64,000 bases of DNA. Source: Hyperoodon ampullatus. Its lineage: Eukaryota > Chordata > Mammalia > Artiodactyla > Ziphiidae. Position 1 is the stretch's first letter. Each line of letters starts with the position of its first letter. The position numbers were made by a program, and so were the translations under genes. Positions 1-12,999 of the stretch are shown here, piece by piece. The DNA lies in the NCBI GenBank assembly GCA_949752795.1, contig OX457064.1, positions 40,544,368 through 40,608,367 on the forward strand. The letters run 5' to 3'. The notes under the pieces were generated by a model. The model was given only the letters and a program-made list of their open reading frames with translations, was not told where the DNA came from and ran no database searches.

Positions 1-409
1 GCCTAGCCTATTAATTCCTACTCTTGCATGTAATAACAAAAAACAAAATTGGGTTAAAGACTGGAATAATGAGATGTAGTATTCTGAAAGAAGGAAAAGT
101 ATCTGAGCTTGAAAGATATTTTTAAAAAGACAAGTTTAGGAGAATAAACAGTTATAGTCATCCCAGGCCAATAATTCTCAGTTACTGATAGTTGTTATTG
201 GCTGAGATATCCCAAGGAAAATATGATTAAATGACATTTCTGTTTGTCTATTTACTTATTTCATTTTGTATATCATATACTTAGCCAGCACTGAGTTTTT
301 CAGCATTTTATTAAGTTATTAGATTTATTATTTATTTTAAAATTAAATTTACCTTATTTTATTGCATTATAAAAATGTTTGAAAATATTAAATTTTAAGC
401 ATCTTAATA

Positions 410-588
410 AATATTATCTCATTAAATCTTCAAAGCAACTCTATGAAATACAAATACTATTTCCTCCGATTAAATATACTAAGTAACTTATTCTGGGTCA
501 CGTGATTGGTAAATGTGAAAGCTGGGCTTTGTATCCAGTAGTCAGGATCCAGATTCCTTGTTCTCATCCACTACACTATACAGCTTCC
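410..588 (-). mobile_element. MIR SINE
   Basis: ATTATCTCATTAAATCTTC, ACAAATACTATTTCC, GTAACTTATTCTGGGTCACG and CATCCACTACACTATACAGC are the reverse MIR core and tRNA-like part in order. A second reverse MIR piece lies at 627-735 (ATGTATTAAGCACTGAGTAT then GTGCCAAGC). Confidence 0.7.
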
Positions 589-1229
589 CTATAGATGGGT
601 CATTTCTGATCCTAATGTTATAATAAAATAGCTACCATGTATTAAGCACTGAGTATGTGCCAAGCAAAAATTTTTCATTTAATTCCCATAAAATAATTTG
701 AGTCCCTAAAGACCAATTAAACTTTTACAGGTTGTAAAGAATGAATGTAAGTTGAAATAACTTCAGTTAATGGAGCTTTATTTTAAGGGGACAACATATA
801 GAAGTACATGCAGCTGGAAACCATACCAGAAATTTAACAGACAATTTTAGAAAACTGACATTTTTATATTCACTAACTCTGTGAGCAAACACCATCCCTT
901 TTAAAGCTAAGAATATTGAGATTCTAGAGATTCTACAGTTTATATAAGGTAACATAGCTGGCTCAGAGCTAATTTTTTGCCATTACTCACACATCGTACT
1001 TCTTCAAACAAAATTTTTATTTGATTACATCTCAGTATAGCATGGCAGAATGCCACAGGGTTCATAAAGAATCAATATGGTACAGTGAAAAGATCATGGC
1101 TATTGGTTACTTGAGACAGAACTCAGTTGTAATATTACCTATACCAAACTGCTGTGTGACCTTCACACACATCTACTTGTCCCTCTTAAAATGTAATCTA
1201 TTCTCAGAGGCTGATCCTGCTGAAAATTC

Positions 1230-1505
1230 TTTGATGATGTTCCACGGCTTGCTGAGTTAAGTCTAAATTTCTTGCATTTCATGTTTCCCACGCACTGCCT
1301 TTCAAATAGATCTCCTGGTATATATCCCATTACTTTCCATTCTGTACAATTCAGTCAAACTAGACCATTTCCATTTCCCAAATACATCTGATATATGATG
1401 ATTGCAGTACCTCTCCTTTTTATATTTTCTACATGTTGCTATTCTATACATTTTGCAAGGCCCAACTGAGTTCCCTCTTCTCCATAAAGTGTTTCCTTTA
1501 TTAAG
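1230..1505 (+). mobile_element. L2-like fragment
   Basis: TTGCTGAGTTAAGTCTAAAT, CACGCACTGCCTTTCAAAT and AGTTCCCTCTTCTCCATAAA resemble L2 in + orientation. Low identity. Confidence 0.45.
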
Positions 1506-1524
1506 AGCAAACACCTATGTAGCT

Positions 1525-1706
1525 CAGACCATGTGTCAGTCACTATGCTAAGTATTTCACAAGATGTACTTATTTGATTATACAATGTATTTACTAATGC
1601 AACCCTACTGTCCCCATTCAAAATGAGGAAATTGAACTACATAGAGATGAACTTGTTTAATGCTGTTGCAGCTAGTTTGTAGTAGATCTGTGACTCAAAA
1701 CCTGGT
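1525..1706 (-). mobile_element. MIR SINE
   Basis: CATGTGTCAGTCACTATGCT, CCCCATTCAAAATGAGGAAA and TGCAGCTAGTTTGTAGTAG follow the reverse MIR order. Confidence 0.65.
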
Positions 1707-2099
1707 AAACAATTCTCTCTCCTTTCCGCCTTTGAAATCCTGTATCATTTATTTCACATCTCTTGGAAATGGCCCAGTTTGCCTGGTGCAGCCCCAATAT
1801 ATACCTTTTTTTTTTTTCTGGCATAATTGTTACTAGTGCACCCTTTCACTCTCTTAAGGTATTCATTGTACACTTGTTGTGTTTTCCTCCTAAACAGCTC
1901 TTTCACCTCTCTTCCCCTTTTTGTTTCTACTGCCTTGCCTTAATTTATGCTCCTATTATCTGTTACATAGATGGCTACTACAAAATTCCTTTTTTTTCTA
2001 TTCCTGCAGACTCTTTCCTCTCCTATATATTTGCATACAACTGTGATGATCATTTTAGAACCCAAGCAGTATCAGGGCACACCCAACATGAAACAAACA

Positions 2100-2400
2100 T
2101 CAGCAACAGAAGTTTTTAAATGGCTTTCTATTGCCTCCAAGATAGAATCAAACATAGAATCAAACACCTTAAATACATACATAGATTTCAGCAGCCTTAG
2201 AATATGACCCTGCTTACTCTCCAGTCTCATTCCATTAGTTAGCCGGTCCAGCTAAACCACATTGCTTTTTGCTCCCTAAGCATGCCCAACACATTTTTTC
2301 CCTTTGTATTTGCATAGGCTCTCTCTGTGATGCCTTTTTTCCAGACATTCCCCACGGTGCAACTCAATTACCACTTCCTCTGGAATGTCACTTTTTCACC
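2100..2400 (+). mobile_element. L2-like fragment
   Basis: GGCTTTCTATTGCCTCCAAG, CCCTGCTTACTCTCCAGTCT, TTTGTATTTGCATAGGCTCT and ACTTCCTCTGGAATGTCAC appear in L2 order. A CHR SINE was inserted just to its right. Confidence 0.6.
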
Positions 2401-2429
2401 TCTTAGTTAAAGTTGAGTGCACTTTTCTT

Positions 2430-2629
2430 TTTTTGGTTGTTGTGCGCGGGCCTCTCACTGTTGTGGCCTCTCCTGTGCGGAGCACAGGCTCCGGACGCGC
2501 AGGCTCAGCGGCCATGGCTCACGGGCCTAGCTGCTCCGTGGCATGTGGGATTTTCCCGGAGCGGGGCACAAACCCGTGTCCCCTGCATCGGCAGGCGGAC
2601 TCTCAACCATTGCGCCACCAGGGAGGCCT
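2430..2629 (-). mobile_element. CHR SINE (tRNA-derived, cetacean type)
   Basis: About 200 bp in reverse, ending CCACCAGGGAGGCCT at its tRNA-like head. It contains reverse copies of the polymerase III box A and box B regions (GGCACAAACC is the complement of box B). A perfect 15-base target-site duplication, GAGTGCACTTTTCTT, flanks it at 2415-2429 and 2630-2644. The A-tail is very short, replaced by a TTGGTTGTTG-like junction instead of the long T-run seen in the other copies. Confidence 0.95.
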
Positions 2630-4289
2630 GAGTGCACTTTTCTTGACACTACCCCATGTCCTATTTCCATATTGGCAGTTAATGATAAAAAGCGTGGGCT
2701 CTGTTGGGAGGGCATAAATGAGATAACATATCAGTTGTTGCACATAGGAAACATCCAACTAATAATGATGAAGTTTAATTCTTATACCACTGTATTGTAT
2801 TTATTGCTTAACTCTGCTTCTCCCATTATTCTCTGAGTTCCTTGATAGCAGAAAGTGTCCCTCATCTATTATGTGAGCATCTATTTACATGTATGTATAC
2901 ATATATTATATAAATATATATAAACTTTAATAAAAAACAAACAACAGTATTTAAATAAACAATTAACTGTAACTTGTTGATAATAATTATTAGTGTTAGA
3001 TATTAGTAAACATATGTGTGTACATACTTGTATTTATATCTAGAATATACTTATGCTGGATCTCCCCTAATAGAGTGTAAATTTTTGAGGGTGATGATTA
3101 CATATCTTTTGGAACTTGGGGGAATGAGTAAGTTCTATTTCAAAATATATGCTTTTGAAAGATACTTATTTTAACAAAAATCAAATTTCATGCTTTTTTT
3201 CTATCCAGTGCTTATTCCAATAGTACCTAATATCATAAACCTTTTGTTCTTGAAATAAGTTGAGACGTTTCTCAGCACTTGTGCTCTCCTTACTCCCTTA
3301 CTCTGTTTTACTTCTTCCTGAATTTCCGACTCCAATTCTCTTTTCTTCTCTCAGTATTCTTCCTTCTTAGAATTTAACTTACTTCACCATTTTTAGGTTG
3401 TCTTCAAGTAATTGCGTATTTAGTCTATAGCTCTAATACAAATTTTCTTATGGATTTAAGATCTATCTTTTGAATGTTTGACTTAACATATTCATAGGAA
3501 TATTTGACACCACTCTGAGTCAACATTTCTAAAACATATTCCATTTCAGCTCTTCTCACCTCAAATCAGCTGTTCTTCTTTGTTTCCATTGCTAGTTGAA
3601 GACAATGTCAAGATCAAATCCTGGTGTCACCTTCAACTCCTTGATCTCTCTAGTAGCCTATACATGTTCTCTCTAGAAGAAATCTTCTGTTCTACAGTTA
3701 CCTTTTAAAATAATTCACCCCCACCCTGCTTTTTCATGTATAAATTAGAAGTGCTTTTCCACATATATTAGATATATAAATCTCTTTGAAGTTCATATGT
3801 TCAAAAAATATTTCTCAAGCAGCTACTCTGGGGCAAAGAGCAATTCCAGTTTTCTGACCTGGGTTGGCACCCTTTATTACTAACATTTTGAGGATCCCAA
3901 CCTCCTTCCAGAAACTGTTGGATTCTGGTGACTCTTTGCCAAAGGAAAAAAATTGACAAAATATCAAGAATTTTACTGAGTTTCCTGAAGATTATCAATA
4001 AACTGTTTAAAAATTCACAGATCACCATATTCAAATATCTGTTGTGAAAGGATTGGAATTGGAGGCCTTCAGACACAAGAAATAAAATCGGAATCTGTAA
4101 CCAGAATTGAAGAGAAAGACATTTCAAGAACAAGGGAGTAGTAAAACATAATGGCATAAGGTTTTATAATCAAAGAGAAGTCTATCCTCTGTTAGAGGTT
4201 TGTACACCTTCTTCACTAGTGTGTTCCCAGAATATAAAAGGTACCTACTTAATAGGAGCTCAAGACATGTTTGTTGAATGAATGCGTGT

Positions 4290-4445
4290 GGACATTTAGT
4301 AAAGTTATTTAAACTCTCTGACATTGCTTCCAAATCTGTTAAGTGAAAGTAGTCATACCTACCCCATAAGAGTGTTATTAGGATTAATGAAATAACATGT
4401 GTTAAGTATATAGTCTGGAAAATAATATGCTTTCAACCAATAGCA
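4290..4445 (+). mobile_element. MIR SINE, 3' part
   Basis: AAACTCTCTGACATTGCTTC, AATCTGTTAAGTGAAAGT, CATACCTACCCCATAAG and GTGTTATTAGGATTAATGAA follow MIR order. Confidence 0.7.
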
Positions 4446-4547
4446 ATTATGAAAAAGCATAAAAACAACCGAAACAAAACAAACCCTGCATATTGGAACT
4501 GGTACACAGAGACAGAGCTAATAGAAGCAAGTGTAACTGTTGCCGGT

Positions 4548-4722
4548 CACCTGCATGCATCAGAATTATTTGTGCTTACTCAAGATATAGAATCATGGTC
4601 CCGTTCTGAGAACCACAGAATCTAAATCTCTGGAGAGCAAGAGTAGGAAGCTGCATGTTGAGCAAGCTTCCCAAGAGATTAGACTGAACATTGTTGTGAT
4701 GAAGTTTGAGCACAATGAATGC
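4548..4722. mobile_element. MER5A-like hAT-Charlie fragment
   Basis: Weak but ordered matches: CATCAGAATTATTTG, GAGAACCACAGAATCTAAAT, AGCAAGCTTCCCAAG and AAGTTTGAGCACA resemble the MER5 family. Diverged. Confidence 0.55.
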
Positions 4723-4737
4723 AGGAGCTGACAGTAA

Positions 4738-4836
4738 ACTTCTTGAAGACAAAGACTATGTTTTATACCTCTTTGTTTTCCCATTGTCTTGAACTTGGAT
4801 GATTATCAGTAAATATCTTTTTCATGAATGAATGAA
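4738..4836 (+). mobile_element. L2 3' end
   Basis: AAACTTCTTGAAGACAAAGA, then AGTAAATATCTTTTTCATGA and ATGAATGAATT: the ordinary L2 terminus. Confidence 0.65.
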
Positions 4837-4943
4837 TTCATCATGTTAACCAGATTCTTTATAATATGTGTACATATTGAAGAGAAGCAGAAGGAGAAAC
4901 AAGAAGAGAGTTCCCATGGCAAAGATTTGGATCAGAGAGGATG

Positions 4944-5260
4944 TGCTCTGGAATGAATTGTGTTCCTCCAAAATTCATATGGTGAAGCCTTAATCCCCAA
5001 AAGTGATGATATTTGGAGACGGAGCTTTTAGGAGGTAATCAAGTCTTGAAGGTGGAGCCCTCATGATGGGATTAGTGCTCATAGAAGAAGAGACAAAGAG
5101 GAGAGGATACAGAAAGAAGGTGGCTTTCACAAGATGCTGAATTTGCTGGCACCTTAATCTTGGACTTCTTACCTTCTATCACTGTGAGAAATAAATGTTT
5201 GTTGTTTAAGCCACACAGTCTATTGTATTTAGTTACAGCATCCCAAACTGACTAAGACAT
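4944..5260 (+). mobile_element. Solo LTR of MLT1 type (ERVL-MaLR)
   Basis: Starts TGCTCTGGAATGAATTGTG and ends ACTGACTAAGACA. It contains AGGTGGAGCCCTCATGATGG and the AATAAATGTTTGTTGTTTAA polyadenylation region typical of MLT1A. The 5-base flanks GGATG and TGATG match at four positions, as expected for an old LTR duplication. No internal region is present, so this is a solo LTR left by recombination. It has no coding capacity. Confidence 0.85.
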
Positions 5261-6929
5261 GATGTACAGTTTAAAAATAAATAAATAAATCTTTAATAAA
5301 TTCTGAGGGACAAGGGGAGAAGTTGTCTGTTAGCTTGTCCTTAGAAGGAAAATATGCAAATAGGAACAGGGCAAGTTAATTTATGACAAACAGATACTTG
5401 TAGCTTCCAAACAACTAATTGAGAAATCATGCTATGATATTTGACCTTAAGCAATTGGTATTTACAAATATTTAACAGACTAAAATTTATAATGAGTGAC
5501 AGGAGATCTGACCTATGAGATTGTAAACATTAAAATGCAGATTTATATCTAATGCTTAGAAACTGCCAGGTACATGGTCAGTAATCACTGACATTTGTTG
5601 ATTAATGAATGTAAAAGCGACACTGAAATTGGGAATATGATCATCATGGCAGACACAATGTACTGAGCCTTAGAATGAGTCAAACGTTTGGAGTTTGTGG
5701 AAGAACTACCTAAACTCTCAGTTTGTCCGTTACCTTCTTTTAACATGATGTTACTACCACTAATAACAAAGTGGTTCCTTTTCTCACTGAGTGACCAAAT
5801 TGGTAAATATAAAATGATGTTACACAAGAGTGAAGTTTTACATAGTTATGCTTATGAATATTTTCCATTGTTCTTAGGTCAATTTAATTGGTGTTGCTTT
5901 AAAAAAGTCACTTGGAATCCACCTCCCTTTGAAGGAACACATTCAGCAGCTACTTACATTCATTTTTCTAAGGAAAAGTTAAAAGTGTTACTCAAAATGT
6001 AAGCTGAGATGAATTCAAATAGAATGCTAACTTGTCCACCTCTTGTCCTCTTGTTTGAGGAATAATACAATCATAAGTGACAAGAGTCAGCCTTCAAGGT
6101 AATTTATTACAAACACGGTTCTTTAAAACCCTTGTTTATTGTATAAACATAGCCTAGTCTCATTCTTCTTAAAACCAAGCTTTTAACTCTTTAACCCTAT
6201 GGTATGGATTCATCAAAAATTTACTCCCTATGAAGCTCTTTATGATCCCAACAGTCCTGATTCCTCCAGATTGTTTTATTTCCAAACTATAAATATTGTT
6301 TTTTCACTCCTTAGTGTGGAAATTCAGCTACCTCCATATTACATGCTTACTGAAGTAGAAAACTGCCTAATCAGATAGGAAAACATTTGGCTGTGAATAA
6401 ATCAGCATTTGTCGAGGATTTCAAAGTGTGAAAGTAGGCAGACAAGCCCAGATCCTAAGAGCTCTGCTTTCTCTTGCTTCCCTGTAGAGAAATCAGAGGC
6501 TAATATGGCCTCCACTACCATCTGTCTAAATACTTGAATGTGTTGTCCTGAATTAACATAGCAGATCTAGTGGGGGGTATAATTAAGATTTTATTTTTAC
6601 ATTTCATCACCAGATGCTCTACAATATAAATTTATCCATAAATGTTCAGATTGATTAAGTTTTTAATAAAGAAAACAATGGGTGTTTAAAGATCAACTAA
6701 TTCAGAGCAAGAAGTAAAATTATTTTAATATGGTGACTTGTAGTGTTTATGGATTTTATCCTTTTTCTAAAACTTTAAGTGAGGAATTGCTATAGATTTT
6801 CTTGAGGGAGAAAAACCTATTCATACATAAATATATATATATATAAACAATAAAAATCTAACATTGTCACTCATTCTACCTTTAAATTAATAAACTACCT
6901 GCTAATAAATTGTAATTTCCATTGTTTTA

Positions 6930-7012
6930 CTCTGTGACCCTTCAAAAGATCTTAACACAGTACTTTACATAAAATATGCACTCAGTAAATACCTATTGAA
7001 TAAATGAAACCC
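6930..7012 (+). mobile_element. L2/MIR 3' end fragment
   Basis: AACACAGTACTTTACATAAA then CACTCAGTAAATACCTATTG and AATAAATGA. Similar short ends occur at 5565-5612 and 7480-7530, and at 32340-32395. Confidence 0.45.
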
Positions 7013-7977
7013 ACATAGGTTATTTTAATTTCCATACAGTCAGATGAAGTTTATGAACAAGGGAGAATTCTCTACAGTATTCTCTGTCAACAAACAATGG
7101 GACTGTTTGCAAAGCAGCACTACAGAAAACTAAGCAAAAGCATATATCTCTATTAAGGGTAATTTTCAGCTTGAGACCTGGAAAAGGAACTCAATTTGCT
7201 GCTTGTTAAATAACTCTTGTGCCAGTTACACATTCAAATTTATTGTAAGCTCAAATGTCTCTGCTGTGCATTGTAACTGAAAACGAAACAAAACAAAAAA
7301 AGAATGATTTTCTCATCCTGCCCCCAAAATCACAAAATTTTATGAGAAAGATAAGTTTTTAGAAAAGCTTTGTTTCTGAAATAGCTTTACCTTTCCATTG
7401 ACGAGACCATTGGGCCGTAAATAAGCTTCCTATGTGAAGTACCTGCATATCGCTTTATTTCTTTTTGCATCTAAAACCTAGTAAAGTTCATAGAAATTCA
7501 GTAAATGTTTGCAGAATGAATGGAATCCCTGACAAGAGACTTTTTGCTCTGATTATTCTGCAAGTAGCTTTTAATAAAAGACTTTGATAAGGACTTATAA
7601 ATACAGGTTTTAATCCTCTGAAACAGATTATTTCCAACCCTAGTAGAAAACCCTTATTGGTTGTTTGGTACCTAAAATTGTCATTGATTAGTATTTGAGT
7701 TTGTATTTAATATTTAGTATATATAATAAATATATTTAATAGGAATAAATATATGTATATACATTAATATTTTTGTCCTTCAGGTTTTTTAATCTGTAAA
7801 TGGGACTAAAATACTGGAAGGCATTATTGAAAAGTCATAGAAATATTTATAATCACTTACTTTTCAAAAAGATATGCATGAGCCTATAGTTAATTGTAAA
7901 GATCTTTCCAAATATAAGATTCTCCAAATTTTTAATACAAAAACACCCATGCATACACATATACATAGATAGGTAGA

Positions 7978-8082
7978 AAGGCAGATAGATAGATAGATAG
8001 ATAGATAGTTGAAAGAAAGAAGGAAAAAGTTAAAAAGAGAGAGGGGGGAAGGAAGGAAAAAAGGAAAGAAGAAAGAAAGAAA
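7978..8082. repeat. (GATA)n and (GAAA/GGAA)n microsatellite
   Basis: About seven GATA units from 7983, then impure GAAAGAAGG/GGAAGGAAAA purine sequence. Confidence 0.9.
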
Positions 8083-8938
8083 ATTAGATAAGAAAAAGGC
8101 AAGTAATCATAATATAACTGTTAGTCCATTTAATTTTAGTTTGGGTTTGCACTGAATCTTGCCACTAATTTACCTGAAAAGTTTTGCTGTTTTTAGTCTG
8201 CACTTCAAGCATATGTTTCTTAGTTAAATATAACATAACAGTGATTTTTATATCAGATGATAAATGTATTGGGAGCTGGCTTAGCATTTCCCTTAAATAC
8301 TGATGCAGTGAAACCCAGAGGCCTGCAGTGGTATGGGTCCCTCTGGAACATCAATCACGCATGATGCTGTAAGGAGAAGTCTTGACTACTTAGAGTCAAT
8401 GTCGTCACTGTAGCCTACGCTCATCTGAATGCAGGCATTTTTCTGCTACGGAGATTTCATTTCACTTCACCCTCAACCCAGTCACCCCTCAGCATTTATC
8501 ATATTGTTAGCACGTTCATTTTTATAATGAGAATTCTGTAAAACACATGCTTTTTAAGACATATTTTCCCTATTATAATTTTTTCCTCTCACACAGGGTG
8601 CGTGAATATTTATAAGCATCTCTTATTTGGAAAGAACTTTACAAATAACTATAAGCTCATGCCTTCTTTCTTAAAAGTAAGTCGTTATAAGGATTTCTAT
8701 GGCCTTTCAATAATATATTTTAGCATTTTGGTGCCAGGCTGCAGATAGAAAAACCGCAGGGTAGAAATGTAATATGGTATTCACATATTATTCCAAAATT
8801 GGGAAAAAAATAGTATTAAGAGTTTTTAAAATTAGATTTAGAAAGTCTCTTTCCTATCCTCAATAGTCAAAGTGAGGTGAGAGGAGGCAATTTTCTAAGC
8901 AATACAGACAAACGAAATACTTTTCTCTTGAATTAATC

Positions 8939-8944
<6 letters not shown>

Positions 8945-8971
<27 letters not shown>

Positions 8972-9083
8972 GGTATGGACCCAGCTGCTCTGCGGCATGT
9001 GGGACCTTCCCGGACCGGGGCACGAACCCATGTCCCCTGCACTGGCAGGCGGACTCTCAACCACTGCGCCACCAGGGAAGGCC
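8945..9083 (-). mobile_element. CHR SINE with internal deletion
   Basis: A long T-run, GCGGTA, then a direct jump to CCAGCTGCTCTGCGGC. The tRNA-like head is complete to CCACCAGGGAAGGCC. Compared with the other copies in this window, roughly 80 bp between the tail-proximal GCGGTA and the centre of the element is missing. A perfect 18-base target-site duplication, CTTGAATTAATCACTTTT, lies at 8927-8944 and 9084-9101. Since the ends and duplication are intact, the deletion probably predates or coincides with insertion, or is a clean later loss. Confidence 0.95.
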
Positions 9084-10088
9084 CTTGAATTAATCACTTT
9101 TGTTGAAAGGAAATCTTGTCATCCAACTTGACCATCCAGTAATTATTTCTGTATTCTTAACTGAACTATAAAAATCTAGCCCATGTTTCCCACTCAGAAG
9201 AATCTGTGAAACTAATTAAGAAATGTATAGAATAGACTAAGTTACTTTTATAAGAAATAATTTCATACAAGACACTAATTTAGAACACTTACTTTGATGC
9301 TTGTAGAGTTCAACTCTAAGTGATTTTTCAATTTCAATTGGAAAGACCTATTGAGGTATGTTTTTCATGTAAGGTAGTAAGAAAACTTCTGAGAACTATA
9401 TCATGGAAAGAATTAATTGCAATCGGTTCATAATAGACATTTAAATATTTGATTTACCACGTGTACTTATTTTATCAATTTCCAAAGCCAAATGATTTCA
9501 GGCTGGTAACCCTACGTACTATGAAGGTGTCATCACTCTTTTAGACTTGTAAGTTATCCAGCTCACTCAAAGTGTAACTAGAGGGCGGGTGGGGTGCGCG
9601 TGTCATGAGAACTCTCAAAGGAAATTTCAAAAGCACTTGATGACATGGAAACTACATTTTCTATTTCTGATTCACTTCATTGAAACTGAAGCCCACACAA
9701 ACTGGTGCTAAGAGAGCATAAAGATAATTCAAGAAATTCAACTGCCGATGATTATCATAATTCAATTATGTCATTATCTAGGCTCTGTGATTTTCTGTGT
9801 GTGTTTTTTTGTTGTTGTTGTTATTGTTGTTAGCCCCTTTATTTTAGTTATTTATCTTAATTTTTCACCTCACTAAAACAAAAATTATGTTTGGACTCAC
9901 TTTCCGGGCTTTAAACTCTAAGGACACTCCAGACTCATGTTTTGCCTCTAGCCTTGGCAATAACTACCAGGCTCATTCCCTAATGCACCCCTTCCTCCAA
10001 CTTCCCAATTAGAAGACAGAAATTATACAGAGCCTCCCTCCTGAACTACACAAGACTAGAGCACAGTAAGACACTCACACCCATGACA

Positions 10089-10301
10089 CAGAGTTTCTCC
10101 ACCTTGGCACTATTGACATTTTGGACCAGGTAACTCTTATTTTAGGGGAATGTCCTGTGCCCTGTGGGGTGGTTAGTGGCACTAAAACCTACTACTCAGT
10201 AGATACAATAGCACTTCCCCCAGCTGAGACAACCAAAAATATCTCCAGACATTGCCACCAGTCCCCTGGGAGCATAATCACCCAAGTTTAAGAACCACTA
10301 C
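10089..10301. mobile_element. MER20-like hAT-Charlie DNA transposon
   Basis: Begins CAGAGTTTCTCCACCTTGGC, includes CTATTGACATTTTGGACC and ATCTCCAGACATTGCC, and ends TTTAAGAACCACTA. This layout is that of the MER20 non-autonomous element. The name is from memory. No clear 8-bp duplication remains. Confidence 0.8.
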
Positions 10302-10349
10302 TATAAAAGCAGAAGTGTGGAGGGCAGTAAAGTTGATTTATCTACCCAA

Positions 10350-10800
10350 TATAATCTTGCTGAGAAATCACTATGTGCAAACCAATGTTGTATGTGCTGT
10401 GAGAAACTTCGAGAAGGGTGAGGCCCAGTTTCTGTCTCCACAGAAATGAACACAAATAATTAGGACATAGGACAGACTGACATAAAAAGTAGTGGTATCT
10501 TGATATGTACTCAGAGAAAGGAAAACAAAATTCCCTTTGGAAAAATCCAGAAGAGAGCTTGGAAAATTTAGCTAGGTCTTGGAGGTAGAGCATGATTCCA
10601 ACAGGTCAGGATGGGACATGAAGGTCTTAGAGGCAAAAGAAAGAGAATTGGGATTGGTCTTGAGGAAAAATTTGAATGGCTTTGAATTCCAGATGTTTTG
10701 GACTTTATTTAGTTCATTATGAAGATCCTTTTATTTGAGTTCATTTTAGTTTTGATGAGAGGAAATGACATGATGAAATGACATGATGAAACTCATGGTT
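10350..10800 (-). mobile_element. L2-like fragment, - strand
   Basis: TCACTATGTGCAAACCAATG, AGAGCTTGGAAAATTTAGC, CAGATGTTTTGGACTTTATT and GAGGAAATGACATGATG follow the order of reverse L2. Diverged. Confidence 0.5.
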
Positions 10801-12951
10801 CCTGTTCTCTTACTTTTACATTTAACTCTTCTTCCTTACATCCACCTTAAATTGTGGAGAGAGAAATAAGGAGTTTGTGACCACTCCAGCAAATCCAGTT
10901 CAGAGCGCTTCTGCTGGATGAAGGTTAATCAATAGAATGGATGGAGCTTATAATTATAAAATTGTTACTTTTATTATTTATTTATTTTTAATAATTTATT
11001 ATTAAACAAGTAAAAACAGCTTAAGAAACAATCTTTTTGGAAAACAATGATTTCACGAAATAGGCAGAAAAAAATGTTAAAGTTACTATCTTTGAAGATT
11101 GGGTGGGAAATTAGCACCCAAGTTTTAATAATACAGAAACTAAAAACACAATATAAATAAGAAGGGCAAAGGCAACAACCTAAAGCACTCTGTTTAGGAC
11201 ATTGATTCTTAACCTCTGGGGACTTATGGATCCCTTTGAGTATATTATGAAAATAGTAGTTTTCCCCAAGAAAATACCCATAGTCACATATTCATAAAAT
11301 TTGGTGTGACACTTCAGGGTGTTCTTGGCCTTCTGAAGCCCATAAATGGCCCTTCTAGACATCCATGGCCCTCAGATTATGAGACCCGGATAGAAAACTA
11401 CAGGCTACAAGACACAGACTGTTGCTTCAGAGACCTAAGAAGCCCCAAAAGTGCCTAAAATACCATGAGCGCAATGTAGAAGCTGAAATTCCTGGGCTCT
11501 TTCTAAATTACTGGATTTCATTTTGAAATGTAGTCAAAAAGCACTTAGTTATCATTTCCCATTAAAGTTCTAAAAATTTAGATTTCTTTTATTTGATGGA
11601 AAAAGTGCTATATCTCTTAAAGCAACATGATAGAAAAATAGAAGGATTACTGAGTTGAAACTGAGAAGACTTTAGGGCTTCTTCTAAGATGTTTAAACTT
11701 GGATTAGTAATTTAACTTCTCCAAGCTTCAGTTTTATGCTTTTTTGTAATAGAGCTTTGCACTATATTATTTTTAAGTCCTCTATATGTTCTAAAATTTT
11801 ATAATTTAAATTAACTCATCTAAATCTAAAAAAAAAGCAAGACAAATAACTTCTAAAAATGAGAATAGCTCCAATTATTTTCACAGTAAAATATTTTCGG
11901 GAAGTGATTCAAAGCTAGAGGCGTTTGAATTTCTAAATGACTGAATTTGCAAAAGTGGGTGATAAGTCGTCACACTCAGCTCTTATTAGTTATTAATTAC
12001 TTCTCCATGACTTTGAATCAGAAGGGTTTACTACAAGAGAGGTTCTGACCGGGCTGTCTGAATGATGAATCATTTCCCACACCAAGGTGGTCTTCCCCAG
12101 CTCCAAGGTACTCATAGGCACTACAAGGAAATTTAACTCTGGTTGCCTGTGTTATACTTGGCATTTTACTAAAAAAAGAAAAAAAAAGGAATTTTCAATA
12201 TTGATATCACCATGCTTTAGCCTGCAGAAGCAAAAGATTTTCTTTGAGGAAAAGTACTTGACATTAAAAAAGTAATGCCCTCAGCCAAGGCTCCAATCAT
12301 CTGAATTCACTTACCATTTGTGTGGCTTTAAATCTGGCTGCACACACACCGGGACCAAGGATTAGAAATGCATCTGGGTAGCAGAAACTAGTTAGTGTAG
12401 TCTCCTCTACCCCCTTTTGTTGTCTGTTTTTGTAACATATGTTAGCCACCAAAGACACAAACAAGGATAAAATGGTTTTCTCCTTTCCCATCTGGTTCTC
12501 TGCCAGAGATACAAAGCCTGAGCAAAGCATCAGATTTCAATGTCCTGACTGCTGAGAAACCCCCTTTTTGTTCTCTATCCGTCACCATTCTTCTTCTCAA
12601 CAAATATTTTTCCACCAGTACAAAGCAATGTAGTCCAATAAAACTAGGGGTTATTTCTACTTACTCCCCTCCCAATTTCTGGTCATTAATAATGCATTTG
12701 TGGGATAATATTTTTGCCTATTATTTCACAGGGCTGTGGTCTGATGTAAGGGCTATATATTCACAGTATTTTGAACTCCTGAAATTAAAAATTACAGATT
12801 TTTTTTCATGTATAAATGAGTTCTGTTGTATGAATCAACCAAAAAGTCTTATGGATCAACCAAAAAAGTCTGTTGTTTGGATCTCATAATACATTTCTTA
12901 TGGATAACTTTAAAAATGGCTATAGAACTCTAGATTAGAAAAGAGAGACAA

Positions 12952-12952
12952 G

Positions 12953-12984
<32 letters not shown>

Positions 12985-12999
12985 AAGAGAGAGAGAGAT
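12952..12999. repeat. (GA)n microsatellite
   Basis: Near-continuous GA dinucleotides, with AAGAAA at the left and one GGAA interruption. Confidence 0.9.

Noticed and set aside
1763..2119. 118-codon open frame with hydrophobic residues, considered as the missing upstream AGMO exon
   Set aside because: It does not match the AGMO residues expected before VIDNLG and has no suitable donor in phase.
3801..4333. Overlapping - strand open frames of 118 and 69 codons
   Set aside because: No domain, no splice support, ordinary AT-rich intron; likely chance.
7978..8082. Regular short repeats, considered as an array with spacers
   Set aside because: They are uninterrupted microsatellite units without spacers, so not a CRISPR-like array.
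9061..9083. tRNA-like sequence (box A and box B) in this and other SINE heads
   Set aside because: These are tRNA-derived SINE promoters, not functional tRNA genes.
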